Origin: Marinomonas posidonica_A
GTDB lineage: Bacteria; Pseudomonadota; Gammaproteobacteria; Pseudomonadales; Marinomonadaceae
NCBI RefSeq assembly: GCF_043643765.1
Contig: NZ_JBHZSP010000001.1
Span: 248,001 to 312,000, forward strand
DNA length: 64,000 bases
Reading direction: 5' to 3'
Under the pieces are notes generated by a model. That model was given only the letters and a program-made list of their open reading frames with translations. It was not told the DNA's origin and did no database searches. Position 1 is the stretch's first letter, and every line of letters starts with the position of its first letter. Positions 53,018 through 62,456 of this stretch are shown one piece after another. A program made the translations under genes and the position numbers.

Positions 53018-53050
53018 AAAAGGAGTTCAGAGGTCATCTGAACTCCTTTT
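53018..53050 (+). terminator. Terminator of fabV
   Basis: Arms AAAAGGAGTTCAG and CTGAACTCCTTTT with a 7-nt loop, then a T-rich tail. Confidence 0.92.
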
Positions 53051-53103
53051 TTATTTTGGGTATATCTCTTATAGTGTGGTTATTGGATTTGCTTGGTAAG
53101 ACT

Positions 53104-53640
53104 ATGAAGCCTGTTTGTTATGTGTTGTGTGTCTTTTCTTCGGCTGTGTTGGCGCAAACAGTTGAGCGCCAGCCTGTGGAAATTATTTACGGCAACCAAG
53201 TGATCCGGGCTGAACATCAAGTCGTTCTCAGTTCAAAAGAGGAAGTGTCGATTATTCCGGTAGATAAAACCTCGCAAGAGCGTAAGCCAAATGTCGTGGT
53301 GTCTTCTAATGCTTCCGAAGCATCCTACTTAGAAGAGAATGCCATCGCTCAGCGTGAGCAAGAAATTTACGATGAGGTGAATCAACGAACCAAAGACGCA
53401 CCCTTTACGGTTTTATTTACAGGGAATGTGCCGGAAGAAATTGAGGAAAGAAGGTTGCGTATGATGCCTGAAATCGGTCTCTTAAATGAGCGTGGTGACA
53501 CCGTGTCAGCCGAAGATGTTAAGCCTGAAGTGGGCGACTTCTCGCCAATTGGACAAGGTGTTTCACCTATTCCTTCTGGAAAGTCAGGTGAATCGTTGCA
53601 AACTAAGCAGAAGAAATTAGAGGCTCTGATTGGTGGCTGA
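53104..53640 (+). CDS. Secreted hypothetical protein
   Basis: 178 residues from ATG 53104, with a signal peptide MKPVCYVLCVFSSAVLA cleaved before QTVERQ. The mature protein is hydrophilic, rich in Glu, Val and Ser, ends in a Lys/Gln-rich helix (TKQKKLEALIGG) and shows no domain I recognise. A weak GGTAAG lies upstream. Its last 24 bases overlap the 3' end of the convergent M16 protease gene. Confidence 0.6.
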   Translation: MKPVCYVLCVFSSAVLAQTVERQPVEIIYGNQVIRAEHQVVLSSKEEVSIIPVDKTSQERKPNVVVSSNASEASYLEENAIAQREQEIYDEVNQRTKDAPFTVLFTGNVPEEIEERRLRMMPEIGLLNERGDTVSAEDVKPEVGDFSPIGQGVSPIPSGKSGESLQTKQKKLEALIGG

Positions 53641-56600
53641 GGTTTCTTGCCAAATGGCCTGATCCCCAGTTAGTTCATCTGGAAAGGCTTTGTTATGCAC
53701 AATGATACGAGTGGTCTGACCGGACTCAATTTTCTGTTTTACAAAACGAACAAAATCCTCTTTTTTAATCTGCTCTATGACATCAATCCATTCTTCTTTG
53801 GTTTTAAAGTTAGGTTCGGATTTGGCGATTTGAGGCCACTCTTTTAGGGCATTTTCACTTAGATTTTTTGCTTCTCGTATGGCGTTTGCCAGCATGGCAT
53901 TTTTTGCCGCTTGGAAGGCTTCGTCCGTTAGGTTTTTTAACTTGATTTCCTGTTCATCTAAAAAGCGCTCAATGGCTCTGATTAGGGTTAAATTATCTTT
54001 GTTTGGGGATTGCACCAGCAAACCTAAAATGGGGGTGTTGCGGATGCTTAAATTTTGCGTGCCGACAATGTAGCCCATTTGTTTTTCTGTTCTCAGTTCT
54101 TGGTAGAATGCACTCTTTAATAATGTATTTAATAAGGTGAAATAGCACTTTTGAGCGATGGTGGTTGGGGATTCGTCCTGACCTTGATGGCTGGTGTCAA
54201 TGAGGGTGTATAAAATGACGCTGTCATCACTGCTGGAGGCAAATGCTGCGTGAAGTTTTTGCTGTGGCAAAATGCGCTTGGTTTCTATTTTGACTGGGGT
54301 GTGTTCAATTAGGCGGCCAATAAAGCGCTGGTATAAAGTGTCAGCGAGTTTTTGGGAGTTTGCTTTGGTAATGTTGCCAGTACTGTAGCCTACTATGTTA
54401 AAGCGCTCTCTGGCCTGTTTGATGAAGCTTTCGTAATCGCTAAAGGATAAGTCCTGTAATGCTTGCTCTAGGGCGTCTGTGGTGTAGCTGTTTTTGGTGA
54501 TGAGGGTGTTGAACGCTGTGTTCGCAATACGAAACGCTTGGCGATTTTGTTGATTCTTAAAATCTTTTGCTAATTGTTGTTTGGCTTGTTCGAACTTTTC
54601 TCGATTGGGGCGATAAAGAAAGAGTTGGTCGACTAGCCAGGTTAAGTATTCACCTTGTTTGTCAGAATAGCCGTTAGTGCGCAGGGTGACGCCATTGACG
54701 TGTGGATAAAAGCTGTAGCCCAAACCCGCAACATAGGGTGAGTAGGTGGCTTCACTGATGCTGGCATTAAATAATCGTGTCCATAATCGATTAGCGAGCA
54801 TGTGTTTGGCGGTATCGCCGGCATGATCAAAGCGGATGGCTAAAAAATTCATCGCTGTTGGTTTGTTAAAGCTCGGATCAGATTTATGCCAGAAGCGGAA
54901 GCCTAGTTCTTCAAATACCACCGTCGGTTTGTCTTCCACTTCCTCTATAAGTTCAAGACTATTGGGAATGAAGAGGTTTTTTTGCGGAAGACTAACGAAA
55001 GTGCTTTTTACCGCTAAGGTCATCATGTCTAAAAAGGTTTGGCTAAAATGATGATTACTATATTGGGTTTGATACCAGGGTTCTTCCTGCCAATTAGAGG
55101 GTTCGGCAGCCCAGTCTTCGGGGAAGGTTTGTTGGCTGGCGATTTGTACCAGTAGATTATTCGGTGTTAGTTGTTTTAAAAGTGCTTGAACGTCTTCTTG
55201 TGCGGCGGTGTTCTCAATTCTGTAACTGCCAAGTAAATCGGTCATGTTGACCTTTAACATGCGGGATGAAAGTGAGCGGGCCAAACGAATGGGTGTGACA
55301 TAGCTTTGGTTGTTAAACATCAAACGGCTGAGTTTTAGGCCTTCATCCAAGTACATGGGATTCACGGGTGAGGATTTAAGTAGGCTGATGGTGGCGAAAA
55401 AGTGTTTCGCGACATCGTTTATGTGTTTCATGCCCTTATTGGTCAGGTTGATATTGACCGTGAAAAAGGCGTTGTGACCGTAATCATTGCTCGTCGAGGC
55501 TGAGATGCTGGTGATGAGATCCTCTGATTTTAAGGTTGAGTAGAGAGACTGCTTGTTTTCGTTGCCCAAAATGTATGACAGGTAGCGCGTAGGTTGGGTT
55601 TTGTAATTCTGCCCTTGTGCTGGGATTTGGTAGTAAAAACGAATGCTGTTGCGATCAGATAGTGAGTGCACAAACTGAAGTTTTGGTGATGCTAAGTCGC
55701 TTTTGATTAGGTTTGGATAAGTCTGATCTTGGTAAGGTTTGCTTGGGTGTTGTGGAATATCAGAAAAATAGCGTTGTGCTAGGTCTGCCAATTGCTCATG
55801 GCCTAGATTTGCGACCAACACTAAAGCCATGTTTTCAGCATAATAATGTTGCTGATATAAATTCATTACCTGTTCTCTCAAAGATTGATTGGGGCGGTCT
55901 TTGAGTGTTTTTAAATTGCCTACCGTAAAGCGACTATAGGGGTGCTCTGAGTTGATGAGCGTTTTGAGCGCTTGGTTGTTGCGACGACTGTCTGTTTTGA
56001 TTTTAGCTTTGTACTCTGCGTCAACGGCATTTTTTTCCCTCTGAGTGAGCGATTCGCTAAACAATGGGGTAATGAAGAATTGTGAAAACCTGTCGAGAGC
56101 GCCTTCATAGGCAGACGGTTTTACGTCAAAAAAGTAGTTGGTGTTGTCTGTGCTAGTGTAGGCGTTGTGTGTCCCGGCGTGGTTGTGTATGAAAGATTGA
56201 TAATTGCCAGATTCTGGGTATTTTTCGGTGCCAAGAAACAGCATGTGTTCCAATAGGTGAGCAAGTCCGAGTTGTTGGTTTGGATCTTGGAAGCTGCCGA
56301 TTTTGACAGAAAGTGACGCGGCAAACTTTTCGGCTTGCGGGTCGCTGACGAGAGTGACTTTGAGTCCATTGGGTAAGGTAATGAAGTGGTATTGACTCTG
56401 GTCGGTGCGACTTTTATGTGGCATCTCTTCTATTTCACCAATTAAGTGGTGCTTGGTGGTTAGGTCTGTGCCTTGATTTGTTGCTGGTGTGTTTATCTTG
56501 GTTGAGGTGGTTTCTTGTACCTGTGTGTTGTTCTTCGGCGTATCTGTACTGGCGTGCGACGATGGCTTAGGTTGTGCAGGTGAAGTGTTGCCCTCGGCAA

Positions 56601-56727
56601 GGATAGGCTTCGCTGCTTGAGCGGCATCAGCTTGTATTTCAGACGGAATGGTTTCTTGTGCTGAAAATAGAGCACAACTAAAAGAAAGGCCAAACAGGCA
56701 GCAAAGGATGGTTACGGCTTTAATCAT
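53617..56727 (-). CDS. M16-family zinc metallopeptidase (insulinase/pitrilysin type)
   Basis: 1036 residues. A signal peptide (about 1-23) and a ~75-residue low-complexity linker rich in Thr, Pro, Gln and Ala precede the catalytic domain. The inverted zinc motif HLLEH is at 157-161, with the distal Glu238 in EKNAVDAEYKAK. The other pitrilysin-type landmarks are NAYTSTDNTNYFF and the inactive second half. A periplasmic or secreted protease of peptides, similar to Ptr (E. coli 962). The long N-terminal linker may hold it at the envelope (inference). Confidence 0.93.
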   Translation of the reverse strand: MIKAVTILCCLFGLSFSCALFSAQETIPSEIQADAAQAAKPILAEGNTSPAQPKPSSHASTDTPKNNTQVQETTSTKINTPATNQGTDLTTKHHLIGEIEEMPHKSRTDQSQYHFITLPNGLKVTLVSDPQAEKFAASLSVKIGSFQDPNQQLGLAHLLEHMLFLGTEKYPESGNYQSFIHNHAGTHNAYTSTDNTNYFFDVKPSAYEGALDRFSQFFITPLFSESLTQREKNAVDAEYKAKIKTDSRRNNQALKTLINSEHPYSRFTVGNLKTLKDRPNQSLREQVMNLYQQHYYAENMALVLVANLGHEQLADLAQRYFSDIPQHPSKPYQDQTYPNLIKSDLASPKLQFVHSLSDRNSIRFYYQIPAQGQNYKTQPTRYLSYILGNENKQSLYSTLKSEDLITSISASTSNDYGHNAFFTVNINLTNKGMKHINDVAKHFFATISLLKSSPVNPMYLDEGLKLSRLMFNNQSYVTPIRLARSLSSRMLKVNMTDLLGSYRIENTAAQEDVQALLKQLTPNNLLVQIASQQTFPEDWAAEPSNWQEEPWYQTQYSNHHFSQTFLDMMTLAVKSTFVSLPQKNLFIPNSLELIEEVEDKPTVVFEELGFRFWHKSDPSFNKPTAMNFLAIRFDHAGDTAKHMLANRLWTRLFNASISEATYSPYVAGLGYSFYPHVNGVTLRTNGYSDKQGEYLTWLVDQLFLYRPNREKFEQAKQQLAKDFKNQQNRQAFRIANTAFNTLITKNSYTTDALEQALQDLSFSDYESFIKQARERFNIVGYSTGNITKANSQKLADTLYQRFIGRLIEHTPVKIETKRILPQQKLHAAFASSSDDSVILYTLIDTSHQGQDESPTTIAQKCYFTLLNTLLKSAFYQELRTEKQMGYIVGTQNLSIRNTPILGLLVQSPNKDNLTLIRAIERFLDEQEIKLKNLTDEAFQAAKNAMLANAIREAKNLSENALKEWPQIAKSEPNFKTKEEWIDVIEQIKKEDFVRFVKQKIESGQTTRIIVHNKAFPDELTGDQAIWQETSATNQSL

Positions 56728-56801
56728 GAGTTCAGATTAACTGATGCCGCTGAATGGATGCAATGGGGGAGTGCGCCCCCATTGCTGAAATTACGAATTA
56801 T

Positions 56802-57545
56802 TTATTGCGCATTGATGGATTGACCATTAATTGTCAGGCTGTCTTTACCCATTAAGTACAGATAAAGCGGCATGATGTCGTTGGCCGTTGCGAGGGTTTG
56901 AGGGTCTTCATCCGGGTAAGCCGAAGCACGCATGGCGGTTCTAGTGGCGCCAGGGTTAATGGCGTTGGCGCGGATGTTAGGGTTGCTGTCACTCAGTTCA
57001 CTGGCAAACAGACCCATCATGGCTTCGGTCGCAAATTTTGAGACGGCATAAGCGCCCCATTTAGGTTTCGCGGTACGACCCACTCCAGAAGACGTAAAGA
57101 TAATGGAAGCCGCTGATGATTGCTCTAGTAACGGAAAAAGGGCTTGTGTCAGCATGAGTTGGCTCATGACATTGACGCGCATGACCTGTTCAAACAGAGT
57201 TGGGTCGTAGTGTTTCAGTTCGGCTCTGTCTCCTAATAAGCTGGCGTTGTGTAAAATGCCATCAAGCTGGCCGAACTCACTTTTTAAGGTGTTGGCTAGT
57301 TCTAAGTATTCATGCTCGGAAGTGCCATCCAGATTGAGCGGTACGATGGCGGCTTGTGGATATCCTTGGCGTTCAATTTCGTCATAAACCGCTTCTAGTT
57401 TTTTGGTTGTGCGGCCCAATAGAATAACCGTAGCGCCATGTTTAGCGTAAGCGAGGGAGGCGGCTTTTCCTATGCCGTCTCCTGCGCCTGTGACTAAAAT
57501 GATTTTGCCTGATAGTAGTTGGCTTGGGGCTTGATAATCGAACAT
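56802..57545 (-). CDS. yciK: YciK-like short-chain dehydrogenase
   Basis: 247 residues: cofactor motif VTGAGDGIGKAASLAYAKHG, LHNASLLGD (NNAG-type), catalytic Ser in IIFTSSGVGR and YAVSK (YxxxK). It matches YciK-type SDRs that follow ubiG in many gammaproteobacteria. Substrate unknown. It lies 21 bp after ubiG. Confidence 0.92.
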   Translation of the reverse strand: MFDYQAPSQLLSGKIILVTGAGDGIGKAASLAYAKHGATVILLGRTTKKLEAVYDEIERQGYPQAAIVPLNLDGTSEHEYLELANTLKSEFGQLDGILHNASLLGDRAELKHYDPTLFEQVMRVNVMSQLMLTQALFPLLEQSSAASIIFTSSGVGRTAKPKWGAYAVSKFATEAMMGLFASELSDSNPNIRANAINPGATRTAMRASAYPDEDPQTLATANDIMPLYLYLMGKDSLTINGQSINAQ

Positions 57546-57566
57546 ATCTCCTCCTTATGCCTTGTG

Positions 57567-58289
57567 TTAGGCGGTGGGTTTTTGGGTGTGCATTAAATAG
57601 TTAACAGACACGTCTTTATCAGTGAGCTTGTAGACTTTGGTTAGTGGGTTGTAGGTCATGCCTGTCATGTGCTGAACTTCTAATCCTGCCTCGCGCGCGA
57701 AGCTGTTTAATTCAGCTGGCTGAATAAATTTGGCGTAGTCATGTGTCCCTTTTGGTAGCATATTTAGAATGTATTCAGCGCCAATGATGGCGAACAAATA
57801 GGCTTTCGGGTTGCGATTGATGGTCGAGAAGAATACGTGACCACCAGGTTTGACTAGTCTCATACAGGCGCGAATGACCGACGCTGGGTCTGGGACGTGT
57901 TCAAGCATTTCTAAGCAAGTTACAACGTCGTATTGCTCAGTTTCGCGATCGGCAATTTCTTCTGCTGTGATGCGTTCATAATCAATGTCTAAGTTTGATT
58001 CTTCACGATGAAGTTTGGCTACTGCAAGCGGTGCTTCGCCCATGTCGATGCCTTTTACTTGAGCACCATGTTTAGCCATGGCTTCAGACAGAATGCCGCC
58101 ACCGCAGCCGATGTCGATGACTTTTTTTCCTTCTAACCCAGTGCGTTCATTAATGTAGTTGGTGCGCAGTGGGTTGATGTCGTGTAAAGGTTTGAATTCA
58201 TTTTCTGTGTCCCACCAACGGCTGGCCAGTGCTTCAAATTTGGCAACTTCATCAAGATCGACGTTGGTTTGTTGAGTATTCGTTGTCAT
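57567..58289 (-). CDS. ubiG: UbiG, ubiquinone biosynthesis O-methyltransferase
   Basis: 240 residues: FEALASRWWDTENEFKPLHD, INPLRTNYI, SAM motif VIDIGCGGGILSEAMAKHGA and TCLEMLEHVPDP. It performs both O-methylations in ubiquinone synthesis. In Pseudomonas a phosphatase gene (mupP/gph type) usually lies between ubiG and yciK; here they are directly adjacent. Confidence 0.97.
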   Translation of the reverse strand: MTTNTQQTNVDLDEVAKFEALASRWWDTENEFKPLHDINPLRTNYINERTGLEGKKVIDIGCGGGILSEAMAKHGAQVKGIDMGEAPLAVAKLHREESNLDIDYERITAEEIADRETEQYDVVTCLEMLEHVPDPASVIRACMRLVKPGGHVFFSTINRNPKAYLFAIIGAEYILNMLPKGTHDYAKFIQPAELNSFAREAGLEVQHMTGMTYNPLTKVYKLTDKDVSVNYLMHTQKPTA

Positions 58290-58350
58290 GGATATGCCTT
58301 ATATACATTGGATGATTGATACGTCCGGTGGGTTGGACTCAGGTTGTTGT

Positions 58351-58380
58351 GGCGGTCAAGGGTGCGAAAAAAAGACCGCC
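58351..58380. other. Hairpin in the ubiG-gyrA intergenic region
   Basis: Arms GGCGGTC (58351-58357) and GACCGCC (58374-58380) with an A-rich loop. It lies between divergent genes, so it is not an obvious terminator. The 355-bp interval 58290-58644 otherwise holds the gyrA promoter region. Confidence 0.5.
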
Positions 58381-58568
58381 TGTGGTCATTAAGATAAGTA
58401 TAGCGTTAAGACTTTATAGAGACCAATAACAATTCTTATTTTGCACTTTTCATGGGCAAGATTTTGACCCCGGACAAAGAATTTTACGGAGCAAATTTGC
58501 AGTGAGATCATAATTACACGAATAGGCAACAAAACATCTTGCTGGAAGGGGTGTTATTTATTTCCTTG

Positions 58569-58618
58569 TGGTATAATGCGGCGCTTATAAAAAAGATATT
58601 AGGAAGCCCTTCGGGCTT
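58569..58618 (+). promoter_or_regulatory. gyrA extended -10 promoter and 5' UTR hairpin
   Basis: TG-G-TATAAT (58569-58577) is an extended -10 element; no good -35 at 17 bp is seen. The transcribed leader contains AAGCCC-TTC-GGGCTT (58604-58618), a stable small hairpin about 26 bp before the ATG. Confidence 0.6.
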
Positions 58619-58644
58619 ACGAGGCATAAGGATCGATTGTATCT

Positions 58645-61299
58645 ATGGGTGAATTAGCCAAAGAAATTATTCCCGTCAGTATCGAGAATGAACTTAAAGG
58701 GTCTTATCTCGATTACGCGATGAGTGTTATCGTGGGTCGCGCATTACCAGATGTACGAGATGGGTTGAAACCTGTTCACCGTCGCGTTCTATTTGCGATG
58801 AATGAACTTAAAAATGATTGGAATAAACCGTATAAAAAATCAGCGCGTATCGTTGGTGACGTAATCGGTAAATATCACCCGCATGGTGACTCTGCAGTTT
58901 ACGATACGATAGTCCGTATGGCGCAACCATTTTCCATGCGCTACACCCTAGTCGATGGCCAAGGTAACTTTGGTTCGGTTGATGGTGATAGTGCCGCAGC
59001 GATGCGTTACACCGAGATCCGTATGGAGAAGATTTCTCATCATCTTCTCATGGACTTGGAAAAGGAAACGGTCGACTTTGTACCTAACTACGACGGTACA
59101 GAGTTCATGCCTGAAGTCTTGCCGGCTCGCGTGCCTGGACTTTTGGTCAATGGCTCAGCGGGTATTGCCGTTGGTATGGCCACTAATATCCCACCACACA
59201 ATTTAGGTGAAGTGATCGATGGTTGCTTGGCTGTCATTGACAATAATGATATCTCAATTGATGAGTTGATCGAACATATCCCAGGACCTGATTTTCCAAC
59301 AGGGGCCTTTATTAATGGCCGTGCTGGCATCATTGAAGCCTATAAAACAGGTCGTGGCCGTATTTATATGCGTGCTCGCCATCATTTTGAAGACATGGAG
59401 AAAGGCAATCGCCAAGCCATCGTCTTTACTGAAATTCCTTACCAGTTAAATAAAGCCAAAGTGATTGAGAAGATTGCAGAGCTGGTAAAAGAAAAGAAAA
59501 TTGAAGGCATTAGCGAATTGCGCGATGAGTCTGACAAAGACGGTATGCGCATCGTGATTGAATTGCGCCGTGGTGAGAACCCAGACGTAGTCGTAAACAA
59601 TATCTTTACTCAAACTCAATTGCAGTCTGTATTCGGGATGAATATGGTGGCCTTGGTTGATGGTCGTCCACAGCTGCTTAACTTGAAACAGATTTTAGAA
59701 TGTTTCGTTAAGCATCGCCGTGAAGTAGTGACTCGTCGAACTATTTTTGAATTGCGTAAAGCGCGTGAACGTGGCCATATCTTAGAAGGTTTGGCGGTAG
59801 CGTTAGCGAATATCGATCGCGTGATCGAATTGATCCGAAACTCACCTACTTCCGCAGAAGCCAAAGAGAAGTTGGTTGCCGAGTCATGGCAACCAGGTAA
59901 CGTCATGGCAATGCTTGAGCGAGCTGGTTCGGATGCGTGTCGTCCTGATGACTTGGCGCCAGAGTTTGGTTTTGTTGATGGTACTTACCATTTGTCACCT
60001 GAGCAGGCACAAGCCATTCTGGATTTGCGTTTGCACCGTTTGACTGGTCTAGAACATGAAAAATTAATGGACGAATACCGTGCATTAATTGATTTGATCG
60101 GTGAGTTGCTGGAAATTCTATCTAACCCAGATCGCTTGATGGAAGTGATTCGTGAAGAATTGGAAGACGTGCGTGAAATGTTCGGTGACGCTCGTCGTAC
60201 TGAAATCCTCACGTCTCGCCAAGATCTGACCATTGCGGATTTGATTGATGAAGCGCCTATGGTGGTGACCATCTCGGATACGGGTTATGCCAAGTCACAA
60301 CCGCTTGAGGAATATAAAGCTCAGCGTCGTGGTGGTCGTGGTAAGTCTGCATCGGCAATGAAAGAAGAAGATCACATTAATCACCTATTGGTAACCAGTA
60401 GTCATGACACTGTGATGCTGTTTACCAACTTCGGTAAAGTATACTGGTTGCGTGTGTTTGAAATTCCGGTGGCCAGTCGTTCTTCGAAAGGTCGTCCGAT
60501 TGTGAATTTGTTGCCATTGGCCGAAGGCGAACATGTTTCTGCGCTATTGCCATTAACCGCACCTGAAAAATCCGATTCTGATGAAGAAGAGGAAGTACAA
60601 GAGGCAAGCAGCTATATCTTTATGGCAACGGCTAACGGTACGGTGAAGAAAACGGCGATGGAGCACTTTGCTCGTCCACGTTCTACTGGTCTGATTGCGC
60701 TGAATTTAGACGAAACAGACGCTTTAGTTGGTGTAGCGCAAACGACGGGTGAGAACGACATTATGTTGGTTTCGAGCTCAGGTAAAACCATTCGTTTCTC
60801 TGAGAGTGATGTGCGCCCAATGGGCCGTACGGCTGCTGGTGTTCGTGGTATCCGCCTAGGTGAAGATGCGAAAGTCGTGTCTCTTATCGTTCCGCAAGAA
60901 GGTACTGCTGTGCTGATGGCTTGTGAGAATGGTTACGGGAAACGTACTTTGGTTGAAGACTTCCCAGTGTATGGCCGTGGTGGGCAAGGGGTTATCGGTA
61001 TCCAAGTCTCTGATCGTAATGGTCCAGTGGTTGGTGCGACTCAGGTAGAGGAAACCGATGAAATCATGTTGATCACGGATCAGGGGACGTTGGTTCGAAC
61101 TCGTGTTAGTGAGGTGTCTTGTCAAGGGCGTAATACCCAAGGTGTGACATTGATTCGTTTAACCAATGACGAACACCTAGTGGGTGTCGTTCGTGTTGAA
61201 GAAGACGAAGAAACTGATGACGAGGATGATGAACTACAGGCACCTGAGGCCGATAATCAAGCCGCGGCGGCAGAAGAGCCCGACGCAGCAGAAGATTAA
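58645..61299 (+). CDS. gyrA: DNA gyrase subunit A
   Basis: 884 residues. The active-site Tyr122 is in AMRYTEIRM; the quinolone-determining region reads YHPHGDSAVYDTIV with Ser83 and Asp87, both wild-type. The C-terminal beta-pinwheel includes the GyrA box QRRGGRG (about 562) and ends in a long acidic tail (DDEDDELQAPE). With GyrB it introduces negative supercoils. Upstream of serC-pheA-tyrA, as in many gammaproteobacteria. Confidence 0.98.
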   Translation: MGELAKEIIPVSIENELKGSYLDYAMSVIVGRALPDVRDGLKPVHRRVLFAMNELKNDWNKPYKKSARIVGDVIGKYHPHGDSAVYDTIVRMAQPFSMRYTLVDGQGNFGSVDGDSAAAMRYTEIRMEKISHHLLMDLEKETVDFVPNYDGTEFMPEVLPARVPGLLVNGSAGIAVGMATNIPPHNLGEVIDGCLAVIDNNDISIDELIEHIPGPDFPTGAFINGRAGIIEAYKTGRGRIYMRARHHFEDMEKGNRQAIVFTEIPYQLNKAKVIEKIAELVKEKKIEGISELRDESDKDGMRIVIELRRGENPDVVVNNIFTQTQLQSVFGMNMVALVDGRPQLLNLKQILECFVKHRREVVTRRTIFELRKARERGHILEGLAVALANIDRVIELIRNSPTSAEAKEKLVAESWQPGNVMAMLERAGSDACRPDDLAPEFGFVDGTYHLSPEQAQAILDLRLHRLTGLEHEKLMDEYRALIDLIGELLEILSNPDRLMEVIREELEDVREMFGDARRTEILTSRQDLTIADLIDEAPMVVTISDTGYAKSQPLEEYKAQRRGGRGKSASAMKEEDHINHLLVTSSHDTVMLFTNFGKVYWLRVFEIPVASRSSKGRPIVNLLPLAEGEHVSALLPLTAPEKSDSDEEEEVQEASSYIFMATANGTVKKTAMEHFARPRSTGLIALNLDETDALVGVAQTTGENDIMLVSSSGKTIRFSESDVRPMGRTAAGVRGIRLGEDAKVVSLIVPQEGTAVLMACENGYGKRTLVEDFPVYGRGGQGVIGIQVSDRNGPVVGATQVEETDEIMLITDQGTLVRTRVSEVSCQGRNTQGVTLIRLTNDEHLVGVVRVEEDEETDDEDDELQAPEADNQAAAAEEPDAAED

Positions 61300-61373
61300 G
61301 TAGTAATAAAGCGGCGCACTTGATGCGTCGCTTTTGTTTAGATTGGATCCTGATTTTTAGAGGTAAACACGGG

Positions 61374-62453
61374 ATGAGTCGAGTATACAATTTTTGTTCT
61401 GGTCCAGCGGCACTTCCAGAAGCGGTATTGAAGAAAGCCCAAGCTGAGTTGTTGGATTGGCATGGTGCTGGTGTTTCCGTTATGGAAATGAGTCACCGTA
61501 GTGCAGAGTTTATGTCAATCCTAGCGTCAGCTAAAGCGCGTCTAAAGCGCTTGCTAGAGATCGGCGATGGCTACGAAATATTGTTTGTGCAGGGCGGCGC
61601 GTCTACTCTGTTTGCTCAAATTCCAGCGAACTTGGCGAATGGATATGATTCGGCTTGTTATTTAGATACTGGTGCTTGGTCGACGAAAGCGATTAATGAA
61701 GCCAAGAAGTACACTAATGTTAAGGTCGTGGGCTCCTCTAAAGCAGATAATTACACGTATGTGCCGAAATGGTCTGATGTTGCATTGGATGAAAGCGCTG
61801 CGTATTTACACCTTTGCCCGAACGAAACCATTGGTGGTTTAGAATTTGCGGATTTGCCTGAAACGGATTTGCCGATTGTGGCAGATTTGTCGTCAACTAT
61901 CTTGTCTCGCAAGATTGATGTCAATAAATACGGTGTTATTTACGCTGGCGCACAGAAAAACGTTGGTCCTGCAGGTATTGTGATTTGCATTATCCGCAAA
62001 GACTTGCTTGCTCGCAGTGATGATTCTTTGCCATCGATTTGGAATTTTGCCAATTTGGCGAAACATGACTCAATGGTTAATACGCCGCCGACTTTCGCTA
62101 TTTATTTAGCTGACTTGGTATTTGAGTGGTTGGAAGAGCAGGGTGGTGTCGCAGCAATGGAAGCGGTTAACCAGGCGAAAGCGAAAGCCTTGTATGATTT
62201 CATTGATCAAAGCGCATTTTATGCGAACCCAATCGCGCCAGAAAATCGCTCACGTATGAATGTGCCGTTTACCTTGGCAGATGAATCGTTAGAAGCCACT
62301 TTTTTGGCAGAGTCTGAGGCCGCTGGCTTGCGTACTTTGGCTGGTCACCGTTCTGTTGGTGGTATGCGTGCCAGTATTTACAACGCTATGCCAATGGAAG
62401 GTGTTCAAGCCTTGATTGATTTCATGAAAGCCTTTGAAAAACGTTACGGGTAA
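61374..62453 (+). CDS. serC: Phosphoserine aminotransferase
   Basis: 359 residues from ATG 61374 (GAGG upstream); an in-frame ATG at 61320 would add 18 residues not found in the family. MSRVYNFCSGPAALPEAVLK, LFVQGGASTLFAQIP and the PLP lysine in YAGAQKNVGPAGI are visible, with TLAGHRSVGGMRASIYNAMP near the C-terminus. It acts in serine and pyridoxal phosphate synthesis. It is 3 bp from pheA. Confidence 0.97.
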   Translation: MSRVYNFCSGPAALPEAVLKKAQAELLDWHGAGVSVMEMSHRSAEFMSILASAKARLKRLLEIGDGYEILFVQGGASTLFAQIPANLANGYDSACYLDTGAWSTKAINEAKKYTNVKVVGSSKADNYTYVPKWSDVALDESAAYLHLCPNETIGGLEFADLPETDLPIVADLSSTILSRKIDVNKYGVIYAGAQKNVGPAGIVICIIRKDLLARSDDSLPSIWNFANLAKHDSMVNTPPTFAIYLADLVFEWLEEQGGVAAMEAVNQAKAKALYDFIDQSAFYANPIAPENRSRMNVPFTLADESLEATFLAESEAAGLRTLAGHRSVGGMRASIYNAMPMEGVQALIDFMKAFEKRYG

Positions 62454-62456
62454 TTT

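Noticed and set aside
58900..58910. Quinolone-resistance change in GyrA
   Set aside because: Positions 83 and 87 are Ser and Asp, the sensitive wild-type residues.
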